Below are positions 39,912-48,608 of a DNA stretch of 64,000 bases, piece after piece (position 1 is the first letter of the stretch; each line of letters opens with the position of its first letter). The translations under genes and the position numbers were made by a program. The notes below the pieces were generated by a model. The model saw only the letters and a program-made list of their open reading frames with translations, was not told where the DNA came from and searched no databases. Origin of the DNA: CAWGHZ01 sp963775315 (GTDB lineage: Bacteria > Pseudomonadota > Alphaproteobacteria > MPNO01 > DASWLB01); assembly GCA_963775315.1 (NCBI GenBank), contig CAVZIN010000007.1, positions 1,240,001 through 1,304,000 on the forward strand, read 5' to 3'.

Positions 39912-41018
39912 GTGAGCGCGGAATCCCTGCCCGATCCGTCCTTCTGGCGCGGACGGCGGGTCTTCGTCACCGGCCATACCGGGTTCAAGGGCGGCTGGCT
40001 CACCTTGTGGCTCGCCGGGATGGGCGCCGAGGTCTGCGGCTATGCCCTGCCGCCCGACACCTCGCCCAACCTGTTCACCGCGGCCGGGATCGGCGCGCTC
40101 TGCCGCCACGTCGAGGGCGACGTGCGCGACCTCGACAGGCTGTCGCGCACGATGCGGGAATTCGACCCGGAAATCGCCCTTCATCTCGCCGCCCAACCCC
40201 TGGTGCGCGAATCCTATTGCAGACCGGTCGAGACCTTCGCCGTGAACGTTCAGGGGACCGTGCATTTCCTAGAGGCATGCCGTGCGACCCGCCATCTCGC
40301 CGCCGCCGTCGTCGTCACCACGGACAAGGTTTATGCCGACCGCGGCGATACGCGCCCGCATGAAGAGGCCGACCGCATTGGCGGGCGCGACCCCTATGCC
40401 GCATCGAAGGCCTGCGCCGAGCTTGTCGCGGCATCCTACCGCAACGCCTTTCTGGCCGAGCGGGGGATCGCCCTGGCGACCGCGCGCGCCGGCAACGTGA
40501 TCGGCGGCGGCGACTGGTCTTCCGACCGGCTCATTCCCGACGCGGCCCGCGCCTTCGCCGGCGGCCTTCCCCTGCGGGTCCGCAACCCGCACGCGGTCCG
40601 CCCGTGGCAGCACGTCGTCGAGCCGCTCGCGGGCTACCTGATGCTGGCCGAGCAGTTGGCGGGACCCAGCGGCACGGAGTTCACCGAGGGGTGGAATTTC
40701 GGGCCGGCGACGGATCAGATGCTGACCGTCGCCGAGATCGCCGATGCCTTCGCCGCCGCCTGGGGCCGAGGTGCCTCGTGGCTTGCAGAGCCCGAGCTTG
40801 CCGCGCCGCACGAGACGGCGACGCTGGTGCTCGGCTCCGACAAGGCGGGCGAACGGCTCGGCTGGCGTCCCCGAATGACCGCGGCCAAGGCGCTGGCCGC
40901 GACCGCCGAATGGTATTCGGCGCATGCGGCGGGCGCCGACGCGGAAACGCTGCGCGACCTGATGCAGGGCCTGATCGCTCCCGTGCCGATGCGCGCCCCG
41001 GCGCGGCGCCGCGCCTGA
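39912..41018 (+). CDS. rfbG: CDP-glucose 4,6-dehydratase
   Basis: 368-residue short-chain dehydrogenase-type sugar dehydratase making CDP-4-keto-6-deoxyglucose, the precursor of 3,6-dideoxyhexoses. NAD-binding VFVTGHTGFKGGWLTLWL (residues 18-35) is the signature that distinguishes CDP-glucose dehydratase; the catalytic Tyr-x-x-x-Lys is in RDPYAASKACAELV, preceded by the Thr/Asp of VVVTTDKVY. GTG start at 39912 chosen because the upstream sequence is not coding-like. No ddhA/ddhC genes are visible nearby, so the fate of the product is open. Confidence 0.92.
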   Translation: MSAESLPDPSFWRGRRVFVTGHTGFKGGWLTLWLAGMGAEVCGYALPPDTSPNLFTAAGIGALCRHVEGDVRDLDRLSRTMREFDPEIALHLAAQPLVRESYCRPVETFAVNVQGTVHFLEACRATRHLAAAVVVTTDKVYADRGDTRPHEEADRIGGRDPYAASKACAELVAASYRNAFLAERGIALATARAGNVIGGGDWSSDRLIPDAARAFAGGLPLRVRNPHAVRPWQHVVEPLAGYLMLAEQLAGPSGTEFTEGWNFGPATDQMLTVAEIADAFAAAWGRGASWLAEPELAAPHETATLVLGSDKAGERLGWRPRMTAAKALAATAEWYSAHAAGADAETLRDLMQGLIAPVPMRAPARRRA

Positions 41019-41062
41019 CGCCCGCGTGGCAGACGCCTGCCCCCTGTGCTAAAGGAGCGGCG

Positions 41063-42163
41063 ATGTCCGTCCCCGAAATATACCTGATTGCCGCCGCGCG
41101 ACCGAACTTCATGAAGGTCGCGCCGCTCTACCACGTGCTGACGCGCGCCGACTGGTGCCGCCCGGCGATCGTCCATACTGGCCAGCATTACGACGCCAAC
41201 ATGTCGGACGCGTTCTTCCGCGATCTTGGCCTGCCGGAGCCGCACCACCATCTCGGCGTCGGCAGCGGCAGCCATGCCGAGCAGACCGGCAAGGTGATGG
41301 TGGCCTACGAGAAGCTGTGCCAGGAGCACCCGCCGGCCTGGACGGTCGTGGTGGGCGACGTCAACTCCACCATGGCCTGCACTCTCGCCGCCAAGAAGCT
41401 GCTGCTGCCGGTCGCGCATCTCGAGGCGGGGCTCCGCAGCTTCGACCGCACCATGCCGGAGGAGATCAATCGGCTGGTCACCGACGCCCTCGCCGACGTG
41501 CTGTGGACACCGTCGCCCGACGGCGACGAGAATTTGCGCCACGAGGGTGTGGCGCCGGAGCGGATCGAGCGCGTCGGCAACATCATGATCGATGCGTTCG
41601 AGCTGCAGCGCGGCCGGATCGAGGCGGCCAAGGCCGCCGCGCGGCTCGGGCTCGCGCCGCGGAGCTATGCGGTCGTCACCCTTCATCGCCCATCCAACGT
41701 CGATGGCGAAAAGTCGCTCGGCGCCATCGTCGACGCCCTCTGCACCGTCGCCGACGGGCTCGCGCTGGTCTTTCCTGTGCATCCCCGCACGCGCGAGCGG
41801 CTGGTGAAGTTCGGACTCATGGCACGGCTCGATGAGCACCCCGCGATCCGGCTGATGGAGCCGCAGGGCTATATCGAGTTCATGAGCCTGCTGGTCGATT
41901 GCGCCCTCGCCATCACCGATTCCGGGGGCATCCAGGAGGAGACCACCTATCTCGGCATCCCGTGCCTCACGCTGCGCGACAATACCGAGCGGCCCGTCAC
42001 GGTAAGCCAGGGATCGAACCGGCTGTTGAAGGTCGGCCAGCTCATCGAGCAGGTGGCGGCGGCGCGCGGCGCCTCGCGCTCCGACGCGCCGCGGCCCGAA
42101 CTGTGGGACGGCCACACGGCCGAGCGCGTCGCGGCATCGCTCCAGCGGCATCTGGCCGGCTGA
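41063..42163 (+). CDS. wecB: Non-hydrolysing UDP-GlcNAc 2-epimerase
   Basis: 366-residue epimerase giving UDP-ManNAc for surface polysaccharides. N-terminal IYLIAAARPNFMKVAPLYH with VHTGQHYDANMSDAFFRDLG, then HLEAGLRSFDRTMPEEINR (catalytic Glu/Asp region) and TDSGGIQEETTYLGIPCLTLRDNTERP are all diagnostic; I give only parts here. Length is normal for WecB. Start after AAAGGAG (41051-41057). It follows rfbG with 44 bases between them, so both sugar-nucleotide enzymes are likely co-expressed. A WecC dehydrogenase is not in the window. Confidence 0.95.
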   Translation: MSVPEIYLIAAARPNFMKVAPLYHVLTRADWCRPAIVHTGQHYDANMSDAFFRDLGLPEPHHHLGVGSGSHAEQTGKVMVAYEKLCQEHPPAWTVVVGDVNSTMACTLAAKKLLLPVAHLEAGLRSFDRTMPEEINRLVTDALADVLWTPSPDGDENLRHEGVAPERIERVGNIMIDAFELQRGRIEAAKAAARLGLAPRSYAVVTLHRPSNVDGEKSLGAIVDALCTVADGLALVFPVHPRTRERLVKFGLMARLDEHPAIRLMEPQGYIEFMSLLVDCALAITDSGGIQEETTYLGIPCLTLRDNTERPVTVSQGSNRLLKVGQLIEQVAAARGASRSDAPRPELWDGHTAERVAASLQRHLAG

Positions 42164-42227
42164 CGCCGTCCCACCGATATTCCTCCTCGCCTCCAGGTGC
42201 GGCGAGGACGCTCGCGCGGCTGAAGGA

Positions 42228-43055
42228 GTGAGCGGCATCGTGGTGCGCGGTTATTCGAGCCTCCCGTACCGGCTCGCGGCCCTGGTCCTGGTATGCGTTT
42301 ATATCGGGGCGTTCGATTTCTGGCGGGCGCTCGTGGGCGGGCTGGGGCCTGGGCGCGCCGCGATCCTGCCGGTCGCGCTGACCGGGGTCGCGGCGCTCGC
42401 CATCCTGGCGCTCGCGCTCTGGCGCGGCCAACGGAGCCCCAAGGTGCGTCCCCGAGCGGTGGCTCTCGGCCTTGTCCTCGCCGCAGTGGCGCTGTTCCTC
42501 TCCGATCCGGCCTTCCCGGCCAAGCGCATCCACGTGCTGGAATACGCGATCCTTGCGCTGGTGGTCGGGCGCGCGCTGATGCCCGAGATCGGCGGACGGA
42601 TGTTACTGGGCGCGGCGGCACTCGCGACCGCCGTACTTGGCAGCCATGACGAACTGGTCCAGGGGCTACTCGCCGAGCGCACATTCGGGCTGCGCGACTT
42701 CGCCATCGACGCGGTATCGGCCGTCGCCGGAATCACCGTCGGATATGGGCTCGGGCTGTTCGGGACCGAGCGGCCGGACGCTTCCGATCGGCTGGACGCG
42801 GTGGAGACATTCGCCCTTGCCATCCTCGCGGCCGGGTGGCTCGCCCTCGTGATGGCGATGCCGGCACTTGTCGACCTGCCAATGCCTCTGTGGCCGGTCG
42901 TGCCAGTACTCGCGGGCCTGCTCGCCTGGGCCATAGGTTGTGCCGGGGCGCCGGCGACCGGCGCGCGCCGCACCCTCGCCACGCTTACTTTTCTGATGGC
43001 CGCCACCGCCATCGAGCCGATCCTCGCCCATGCCGTCCCGCTGGCTTTCCATTAG
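42228..43055 (+). CDS. VanZ-like integral membrane protein
   Basis: 275-residue membrane protein with about eight helices. The core RIHVLEYAILALVVGRAL, SHDELVQGLL and FGLRDFAIDAVSAVAGIT is the VanZ pattern (His-x-x-x-Y/F, DE-x-Q, D-x-x-x-N/D) in helices 4-6. VanZ-family function is poorly known; some lower teicoplanin binding, and many lie next to exopolysaccharide genes. GTG start with AAGGA just before it. Its end overlaps the sulfatase-fold gene by 26 bases, indicating one transcript with the following genes. A second, larger VanZ protein is encoded at 54109. Confidence 0.82.
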   Translation: MSGIVVRGYSSLPYRLAALVLVCVYIGAFDFWRALVGGLGPGRAAILPVALTGVAALAILALALWRGQRSPKVRPRAVALGLVLAAVALFLSDPAFPAKRIHVLEYAILALVVGRALMPEIGGRMLLGAAALATAVLGSHDELVQGLLAERTFGLRDFAIDAVSAVAGITVGYGLGLFGTERPDASDRLDAVETFALAILAAGWLALVMAMPALVDLPMPLWPVVPVLAGLLAWAIGCAGAPATGARRTLATLTFLMAATAIEPILAHAVPLAFH

Positions 43056-44661
43056 CCTCGCCGCCCTGGCGGCGGGGACGGTCGCGATCCTGTCGGCGGG
43101 GGCGCTGCACGCGCCGCACCGGCCCAACGTCATCATCCTCACCATGGAGAGCGCGCGCGCCGAGGTGATGTCGCCCCAGGTGATGCCCAACGTCTGGCGC
43201 ATTGCCCGCCAAGGCATCCGCTTCACCCAGCACCGTGCGATTTCGGGCTGGACCGCGCAGAACGTCATCTCGCTGCTGACCGGCATCTCGCCCTTCGTGC
43301 ATGGGGTGCAGAGCCGCGACCAGCACGTGCCCGCGAACTGGGACACGCCGCTCGAGGACATCGCCAAGGCGGGCTGGCGCGTGGCCGGCCTGCAGCCCTT
43401 CATGCAGATTCCGGGCTTTCAGGATCTCGTCCTGTCCGTCGAGCCGGGGGCGAAGCTCTACGGCTGGCTCGCCCGCGAGTCGCACGACCGCCAGCCTTTC
43501 GTGCTTTGGTACCACTATCTCGACACGCATCTGCCGTACGCGCCCGACCCGCCCTTCCGCCCGGCCTACCAGAAGCTGCTGCCGCCCGGCGACGCCAAGG
43601 CCAGGGCGCGGGTCGAGACGGTGATGACCGCGCCGGCCATTCCCGCCGGCAGCGTGGAGTTCAACCCCAAGACCGACCGGAAGGCGATCCGCGCGCTCTA
43701 TCTCGGCGATTTCCACCAGTTCGACGCCTGGTTCGCCAAGTTCTGGGATTTCCTGGAAAAGAGCGGGCTGCGCGACGACACGATGGTGATCCTCACCGCC
43801 GACCATGGCGAGGAGTTGCTGGAGCGGGGCAATGTCGGCCACGCCTCGACCAACCATGCCGGCCAGCTTCACGAGGAGATCGTGCATCTGCCGCTGGTCG
43901 TGTGGCTGCCGAAATCATACGCCGCGCCGGAAGGGCTCGGCCGCGTGGTGACGACCCCGAACAACCATCTCGACATCATGCCGACGATACTCTCGGTGCT
44001 GGGCGTGACGCCGGGCCGCAAATTGCCGGGGGCGAGCCTTTTCGCCCTGCCGAAACACCGGGTCTGGCGCGCGGTGACCAGCGGCGCCGGGTTCGGCGAG
44101 CCCGACCCGTACCACATTCCGCGCTTCGCCTATTCGGCGATGGCGTGGCCGTGGAAGCTGCACCTCGTTCAGGTAGATGGGAAGGACGCGGGCGTCGAGC
44201 TCTACGACCTGTCGCACGATCCGACCGAGATGCACGATCTCGCCGCCACCCACCCGGACATGGTGGCGAAGCTCCGCGCCGAGCTGCTACCCGCGATCCT
44301 CACCATGCGCCACCCGGCCCCACCGAGCGCCGACGAGCTCGCGGCGAACGCACAGACACCTCATTGGGTGTTCCCGTCGTCGAGCGGCACCTATCACTAT
44401 GACGACCTCGACGGGAAGTTCCGGCTGCAATGGTCCGGGACGCCCGGCCGCACCTACCGCATCCAGTACCGCGCCGGAAGGGGGTTGCTGCATTTGTCGG
44501 GCGAGTTCGAAGTGACGGGGACGACGCGCGATTTCGGCAAGATCGACCGCGACTACTGGGACACCTGGCTCGTGCCGTACAGGATATTCGATCTGCGCGT
44601 CGGCGTGCCAGGGCGCGACGATCGCTGGTCGAAATGGATCGAGCTGAGGGCGCTCAAGTGA
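43030..44661 (+). CDS. Sulfatase-fold membrane or exported protein (phosphotransferase-like)
   Basis: 543-residue alkaline phosphatase-superfamily protein with an N-terminal membrane/signal segment (SISLAALAAGTVAILSAGAL). Metal-site elements: Glu40 in ILTMESARAE, nucleophile candidate Thr75 in ISGWTAQNVISLLTG, DTHLPYAPD near 163, and TADHGEELLERGNVGHAS with the Asp-His pair near 258. The Cys/Ser-x-Pro-x-Arg of true sulfatases is absent, so a Thr nucleophile as in phosphoglycerol- or phosphoethanolamine-transferases is more likely. A C-terminal beta-rich domain of about 110 residues (from THWVFPSSSGTYHYDD onward) may bind glycan. Located among glycan genes; substituent unknown. Confidence 0.8.
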   Translation: MPSRWLSISLAALAAGTVAILSAGALHAPHRPNVIILTMESARAEVMSPQVMPNVWRIARQGIRFTQHRAISGWTAQNVISLLTGISPFVHGVQSRDQHVPANWDTPLEDIAKAGWRVAGLQPFMQIPGFQDLVLSVEPGAKLYGWLARESHDRQPFVLWYHYLDTHLPYAPDPPFRPAYQKLLPPGDAKARARVETVMTAPAIPAGSVEFNPKTDRKAIRALYLGDFHQFDAWFAKFWDFLEKSGLRDDTMVILTADHGEELLERGNVGHASTNHAGQLHEEIVHLPLVVWLPKSYAAPEGLGRVVTTPNNHLDIMPTILSVLGVTPGRKLPGASLFALPKHRVWRAVTSGAGFGEPDPYHIPRFAYSAMAWPWKLHLVQVDGKDAGVELYDLSHDPTEMHDLAATHPDMVAKLRAELLPAILTMRHPAPPSADELAANAQTPHWVFPSSSGTYHYDDLDGKFRLQWSGTPGRTYRIQYRAGRGLLHLSGEFEVTGTTRDFGKIDRDYWDTWLVPYRIFDLRVGVPGRDDRWSKWIELRALK

Positions 44662-44996
44662 GCGGGCCGCGCGCGCAGAGGCCGTGGGGACGTATCGCCG
44701 CCATGACGGCGGTCGCCGCGGCCGGCTTCGCCCTCTATTTCTGGGGTGCGACGAACTCACCGGTGCTCAACTCGACGCTCGCCGCGCAGAAGGCCTTTGT
44801 CGCAGGCGTCATCCGCAGCAACGTCACCGACCCCGCGCGCGAGAAGGCGCTGGCCGACGCCTATTTGAACCGCAACCCGGATGTCGCCCAGGACGCCTAT
44901 TTCGGCCGGCACGGCAAGCTCGGCCTCGCCGGCGCCCGCGCCCATTACGAGCGGTACGGCAAGGCCGAGGGCCGCAAATGGGGCCTCGGGAAGTAG
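44658..44996 (+). CDS. Small membrane-anchored protein with NPDV-type repeat motif (112 aa)
   Basis: 112-residue protein; GTG start overlaps the preceding stop (GTGA). Basic N-terminus, one membrane helix (MTAVAAAGFALYFWGA), then a periplasmic domain: YLNRNPDVAQDAYFGRHG and GARAHYERYGKAEGRKWG. The pattern YLxxNPDVAxDxYF...HYxxYGxxEGRxW matches a short motif often seen repeated in large surface and calcium-binding proteins, but here it stands as a single unit. Function unknown; coupling to the sulfatase-fold gene suggests a partner role. Confidence 0.65.
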   Translation: MSGPRAQRPWGRIAAMTAVAAAGFALYFWGATNSPVLNSTLAAQKAFVAGVIRSNVTDPAREKALADAYLNRNPDVAQDAYFGRHGKLGLAGARAHYERYGKAEGRKWGLGK

Positions 44997-45005
44997 ATCG
45001 CCGCG

Positions 45006-45440
45006 TCAGACCGAGCTGAATGTCCGATCCGAGCGCTGGGCGCAGATGCGCCAGCCCTGGGGCGTGCGGCGGAACTTCGAATGGTAGGTGAGGATCGAGC
45101 GCGGCGTGCCGAGCGGCGCCGGCAGCTTCGGCCTCTCCGGCCCGGTGTCCTCGCCGTAGACCACCACGTAGCCGGTCAACTCGGCGGTATCGTCGTCCTT
45201 CACGTCGACCACGAAGTTGGTGAGGCAGTGCCGGCTGACATAGCCCGGCGGACGGCCCGAGATGTTCTTGGCGACACCCGCGGGGCCCTTGATCGGACCG
45301 CCGTGCTGGGTCGCCCATTCGGCGTCGTCGGTGAACAGCTTGGCGGCCGCCGGCCCGTCGTGGGCATCGAGCAGCATGAAGAAGCGGTCGAGCGTGGCGC
45401 GCAGCTCGTGCTCGACGGCGCGGGTCTGGTCCTGGTTCAT
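45006..45440 (-). CDS. SnoaL/NTF2-like protein
   Basis: 144-residue cone-fold protein. The N-terminal helix LRATLDRFFMLLDAHDGPAA and FTDDAEWATQHGGPIKG are typical of SnoaL-like nuclear transport factor 2 folds, with late strands TYHSKFRRTPQGWRI. Members act as small isomerases, hydrolases or dehydratases, or as ring-hydroxylating dioxygenase beta-like subunits. A conserved catalytic His/Asp pair (HGG, DD) is plausible. It is the last gene of a three-gene minus-strand group with the OCD-like enzyme and a hydrolase. Confidence 0.8.
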   Translation of the reverse strand: MNQDQTRAVEHELRATLDRFFMLLDAHDGPAAAKLFTDDAEWATQHGGPIKGPAGVAKNISGRPPGYVSRHCLTNFVVDVKDDDTAELTGYVVVYGEDTGPERPKLPAPLGTPRSILTYHSKFRRTPQGWRICAQRSDRTFSSV

Positions 45441-45450
45441 CGCCCCTGCC

Positions 45451-46413
45451 CTAGTTGCCGATGGGAAGTTCGCGGCCGACGCCCTTCGCGCGGGCGCGGT
45501 CGTAGATCAGCTTGCAGAACGCGACGTCCTCGTAGGCGAGGCCAAGCGACTTGAACACCGTGACGTCGTCGCGCGAGCTGCGCCCCTTGATACGGCCCGA
45601 AACGACGTCGCCGAGCTCGGCCACGTCGTTCCAGTCGAGCCGACCCGACGCCGCGAGCTCGATCAGCTCGCCTGCCTCGATGGTCGCCTGCAGCCGGTGG
45701 TCGGTGACCAGCACGTCGGCGCGCAGGATGGTCTTGTCGTCCGCCTCGCGCCGGTGCGCCGAGTTGGTGCCCATGATGTTGATGTGCATCCCCGGCTCGA
45801 TCCAGTCGGCGAAGAATACCGGCTCGGACGACATGGTGGCCGTCACCACTATGTCGGCGCCCTTCACCGCCTCCTGAGCCGAGGCCGCAGGCTCCACCTT
45901 GACGCCGAGAACGCCCGCCATCCGAGCGGCGAACGCCTCGCGCTTTTCCTTGGTGCGCGAATAGACCGCGACGCGCTCGAGCGTCTTCACCTCTTTCAGG
46001 GCCTCGAGCTGAGCGACCGCCTGGCGGCCGGTGCCGATCAGTCCGACGGTCTTTGCGTCCTCGCGCGCCATGTAGCGCGTGGCGACGCCCGTCGCCGCGC
46101 CCGTGCGGGTGGTGGAGGCCGAGCCCGTCTCGATGATCGCGATGGGCGGCCCGCCCTTGATGTCGTGCAGCACGGTCGAGTTGTTCATCGACCCGCCGGG
46201 CACGATGGCATAGGTGCGATAGCCGTAGACGCCCTTCGACGGGTAGGACGCCGCCATGATATTGCAGTGCCCGGCCGGCAGGCCGAGCCTGCGGCGCGGC
46301 AAATTGTCGGTGCCGGCGTCGTGCCAGTGGTGGAACGCCTCGTCGAGCGCGTCGACTGCGTCCTTCATGGCGACGAGCGAGCGTACCTCGTCGACGGTGA
46401 TGTAGAGCGTCAC
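45451..46413 (-). CDS. Ornithine cyclodeaminase/mu-crystallin-family NAD(P)-dependent enzyme
   Basis: 320-residue dehydrogenase family member. NAD-binding KTVGLIGTGRQAVAQLEAL (about 122-140) and the preceding ATRYMAREDAKT are characteristic; the N-terminal substrate domain has GHCNIMAASYPSKGVYGY, and MNIMGTNSAHRREADDKTI holds the expected His/Asp segment. These enzymes act as ketimine reductases, ornithine cyclodeaminases or alanine dehydrogenases. Here the lack of amino-acid pathway neighbours and the catabolic context favour a reductase or deaminase for an unknown imino/amino intermediate. Confidence 0.9.
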   Translation of the reverse strand: MTLYITVDEVRSLVAMKDAVDALDEAFHHWHDAGTDNLPRRRLGLPAGHCNIMAASYPSKGVYGYRTYAIVPGGSMNNSTVLHDIKGGPPIAIIETGSASTTRTGAATGVATRYMAREDAKTVGLIGTGRQAVAQLEALKEVKTLERVAVYSRTKEKREAFAARMAGVLGVKVEPAASAQEAVKGADIVVTATMSSEPVFFADWIEPGMHINIMGTNSAHRREADDKTILRADVLVTDHRLQATIEAGELIELAASGRLDWNDVAELGDVVSGRIKGRSSRDDVTVFKSLGLAYEDVAFCKLIYDRARAKGVGRELPIGN

Positions 46414-46467
46414 GTAATTCTCCCGTTCATCGTTTGGCGGCGACGATGGCTGTCCGCGCCGCCCGGG

Positions 46468-47319
46468 TCAAGCGCGCCCGCGCACCGGCCAGGTGCCGGC
46501 CTCGACCTGGGCGAGGAACGACTCGACGTGTCGGTTGAAGGCATCCGGATCCTCGAGGTTGACCAGGTGGCCCGCCTTCGGCATGACGACCAGGCCGGAG
46601 GTCGGCATCGTCCGCTTCAGGAACAGGTTAACGTCGAGGCAGCCTTCGTCCTCGTCGCCGACGATCAGCAGCACCGGCGCGGCGACGGCAGCGAGCCGGT
46701 CGCGGAACGTGTAGAGCGACGGGCGCATCGCTTGCACCCGGCGCATGGTATAGGCCGAACCCTTGGCCGATGCCTTCTTCAGGTCCTTGAGGAAGCGCTC
46801 GTGGTTCTTCGGGTCCTTGCGCGCGAGCTGCAACCGGTTGGGCGAGTTGGCGAACTCCGCCACGGCGGCCGGCCAGTCGGCGAGCATGCGGTCGGCGCGT
46901 GCACGGGCGTCGCTCCCATAGCCCTCGGTCTTCACGGGGTCGGCCGACGAGCCGCTGCCGCCAGAAGCGGCGACCACGCCCATGACGCGGTCTGGGTGCT
47001 GCATCGCAAGCATCAGCGCGGTATAGGCGCCCATCGACAGCCCGACGATGTGCGCCTTCGGGATCGCCATCATGTCGAGCACGCCCCGCAGATCGTCGGT
47101 GGCGATCTGCTGGCCGTAGGCAGTCTCGTCTTCGGGCACTTCCGAGGGCGGATAGCCGCGCGAATTATAGGCGATGCAACGATACTTGCGGGCGAGCCTG
47201 CGGAACTGCGGCTGCCAGCTCGCGGCATTGCCGGCGAACTCGTGCAAGAACACGACCGGCGCACCCGAGCCGCGCTCGACCACGTGCAGCTTCACCCCAT
47301 TGACCGGCAGAAGCGTCAT
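46468..47319 (-). CDS. Alpha/beta-fold hydrolase
   Basis: 283-residue hydrolase. Oxyanion region VVFLHEFAGNAASW (Glu-Phe variant of HGxxG), nucleophile elbow VGLSMGAYTAL (Ser about residue 99), acid in VGDEDEGCLDV, His in PKAGHLVNLEDPD. The pattern is that of C-C bond or ester hydrolases of catabolic pathways (MhpC/BphD-like and lactone hydrolases). Start MTLLPVNGVKLHVVERGS at 47319. Divergent from the MetE-C-like gene with a 60-base gap, so they may share control. Confidence 0.88.
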   Translation of the reverse strand: MTLLPVNGVKLHVVERGSGAPVVFLHEFAGNAASWQPQFRRLARKYRCIAYNSRGYPPSEVPEDETAYGQQIATDDLRGVLDMMAIPKAHIVGLSMGAYTALMLAMQHPDRVMGVVAASGGSGSSADPVKTEGYGSDARARADRMLADWPAAVAEFANSPNRLQLARKDPKNHERFLKDLKKASAKGSAYTMRRVQAMRPSLYTFRDRLAAVAAPVLLIVGDEDEGCLDVNLFLKRTMPTSGLVVMPKAGHLVNLEDPDAFNRHVESFLAQVEAGTWPVRGRA

Positions 47320-47380
47320 TGCGCTATCCTCCCCCTGACCGGCCGCCATTCTAGCGGCCGCCGCGCGGGGGAACCACGGA

Positions 47381-48526
47381 ATGCAGCGGAGCACGGACCG
47401 TTTCCTCACCACCCATACCGGCAGCCTGCCGCGCCCGGCCGACCTCACCCACACGATGTTCGCCAAGGAGGAAGGCGTCGCCGTCGACCACACTGCCCTC
47501 GCGGCCCGCATCCGCACGGCGGTCGCCGAGACGGTGCGGAAAGAGGCCGAGGCGGGCGTCGACGTGGTGAACGACGGCGAGATGTCGAAGCCCTCCTACG
47601 CCACCTACATCAAGGACCGCCTGGCCGGGTTCGGCGGCGAGAGCCAGCGCCTGACCTACCAGGACCTCGTGCCGTTCCCCAACCTCGCGGCCAAGGTGTT
47701 CGGCGATCCCGGCCGCGCGCGGCGCAAGACGCCCGCCTGCATCGCACCGGTGCGGGTGGCGGACCCCAATGCGCCGCGTATCGATTGCGACAACCTCAAA
47801 GCGGCGATGGATGGCGTCGCCGCGACCCAGGGATTTCTCACCGCCGCCTCGCCGGGCGTGGTTGCGCTGTTCTTCCGCAACGACCACTACGCGAGCTACG
47901 AGAGCTACCTGTTCGCCATCGCCGATGCGATGCGGCTTGAATACGAATCCGTCGCCGCGTCCGGACTTGTCCTGCAGCTCGACTGCCCCGACCTCGCCAT
48001 GGGGCGGCACATCCAGTTTGCCGACCGCGACCTCGCCGGGTTCCGCAAGATGGCGGAGCTGCACGTCGCGGCGATCAACCGCGCGCTCGCGAACGTGCCG
48101 CCGGACCGCGTGCGGCTGCATCTCTGCTGGGGCAACTACGAAGGGCCGCATCATTGCGACGTGCCGCTTGCCGACGTCATCGACATCGCCTTTACCGCGC
48201 GCGCCGATGCCTTCTCGTTCGAAGCGGCAAACCCACGCCATGCCCACGAATGGGCGCTGTTCGAGAAGGTGAAGCTGCCGCCCGGAAAGATCGTTATCCC
48301 CGGCGTGATCGAGTCCAAGACCAACTTCATCGAGCATCCGGAGCTGGTGGCGCAGCGCATCGGCAACTATGCGCGGCTGGTCGGGCGCGAGAACGTGATC
48401 GCAGGCACCGATTGCGGCTTCGGCACCTGGGTCGGCCAGGCCGCCGTCGATGCGGACGTAGTGTGGGCGAAGCTCGCCGCCATGGCCGAGGGCGCGAGGA
48501 TCGCGACCAAGGCGTTCTGGGGCTGA
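47381..48526 (+). CDS. Cobalamin-independent methionine synthase (MetE) C-domain-like protein
   Basis: 381-residue stand-alone barrel. Zinc-binding residues are visible: His247 and Cys249 (RLHLCWGNYEGPHH) and Cys345 (AGTDCGFGTW). N-terminal TTHTGSLPRP and VNDGEMSKPSY also match. The family comprises archaeal-type methionine synthases, coenzyme M transferases for epoxides, and many uncharacterised alkyltransferases that activate a thiol on zinc. Lack of the MetE N-domain and the catabolic neighbours argue against housekeeping methionine synthesis and for thiol-dependent demethylation or C-S chemistry; that is inference. Confidence 0.88.
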   Translation: MQRSTDRFLTTHTGSLPRPADLTHTMFAKEEGVAVDHTALAARIRTAVAETVRKEAEAGVDVVNDGEMSKPSYATYIKDRLAGFGGESQRLTYQDLVPFPNLAAKVFGDPGRARRKTPACIAPVRVADPNAPRIDCDNLKAAMDGVAATQGFLTAASPGVVALFFRNDHYASYESYLFAIADAMRLEYESVAASGLVLQLDCPDLAMGRHIQFADRDLAGFRKMAELHVAAINRALANVPPDRVRLHLCWGNYEGPHHCDVPLADVIDIAFTARADAFSFEAANPRHAHEWALFEKVKLPPGKIVIPGVIESKTNFIEHPELVAQRIGNYARLVGRENVIAGTDCGFGTWVGQAAVDADVVWAKLAAMAEGARIATKAFWG

Positions 48527-48608
48527 CCGCCGTTTTGGCCTTTGGGCCGCCCCGCCTTCTGGGGCATGATAACCGCACGATCCGAAACCGTTCAGGAGGG
48601 ATTGGACA

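Noticed and set aside
43030..44661. True formylglycine sulfatase
   Set aside because: No Cys/Ser-x-Pro-x-Arg motif; the position is occupied by a Thr-containing SGWTAQN segment.
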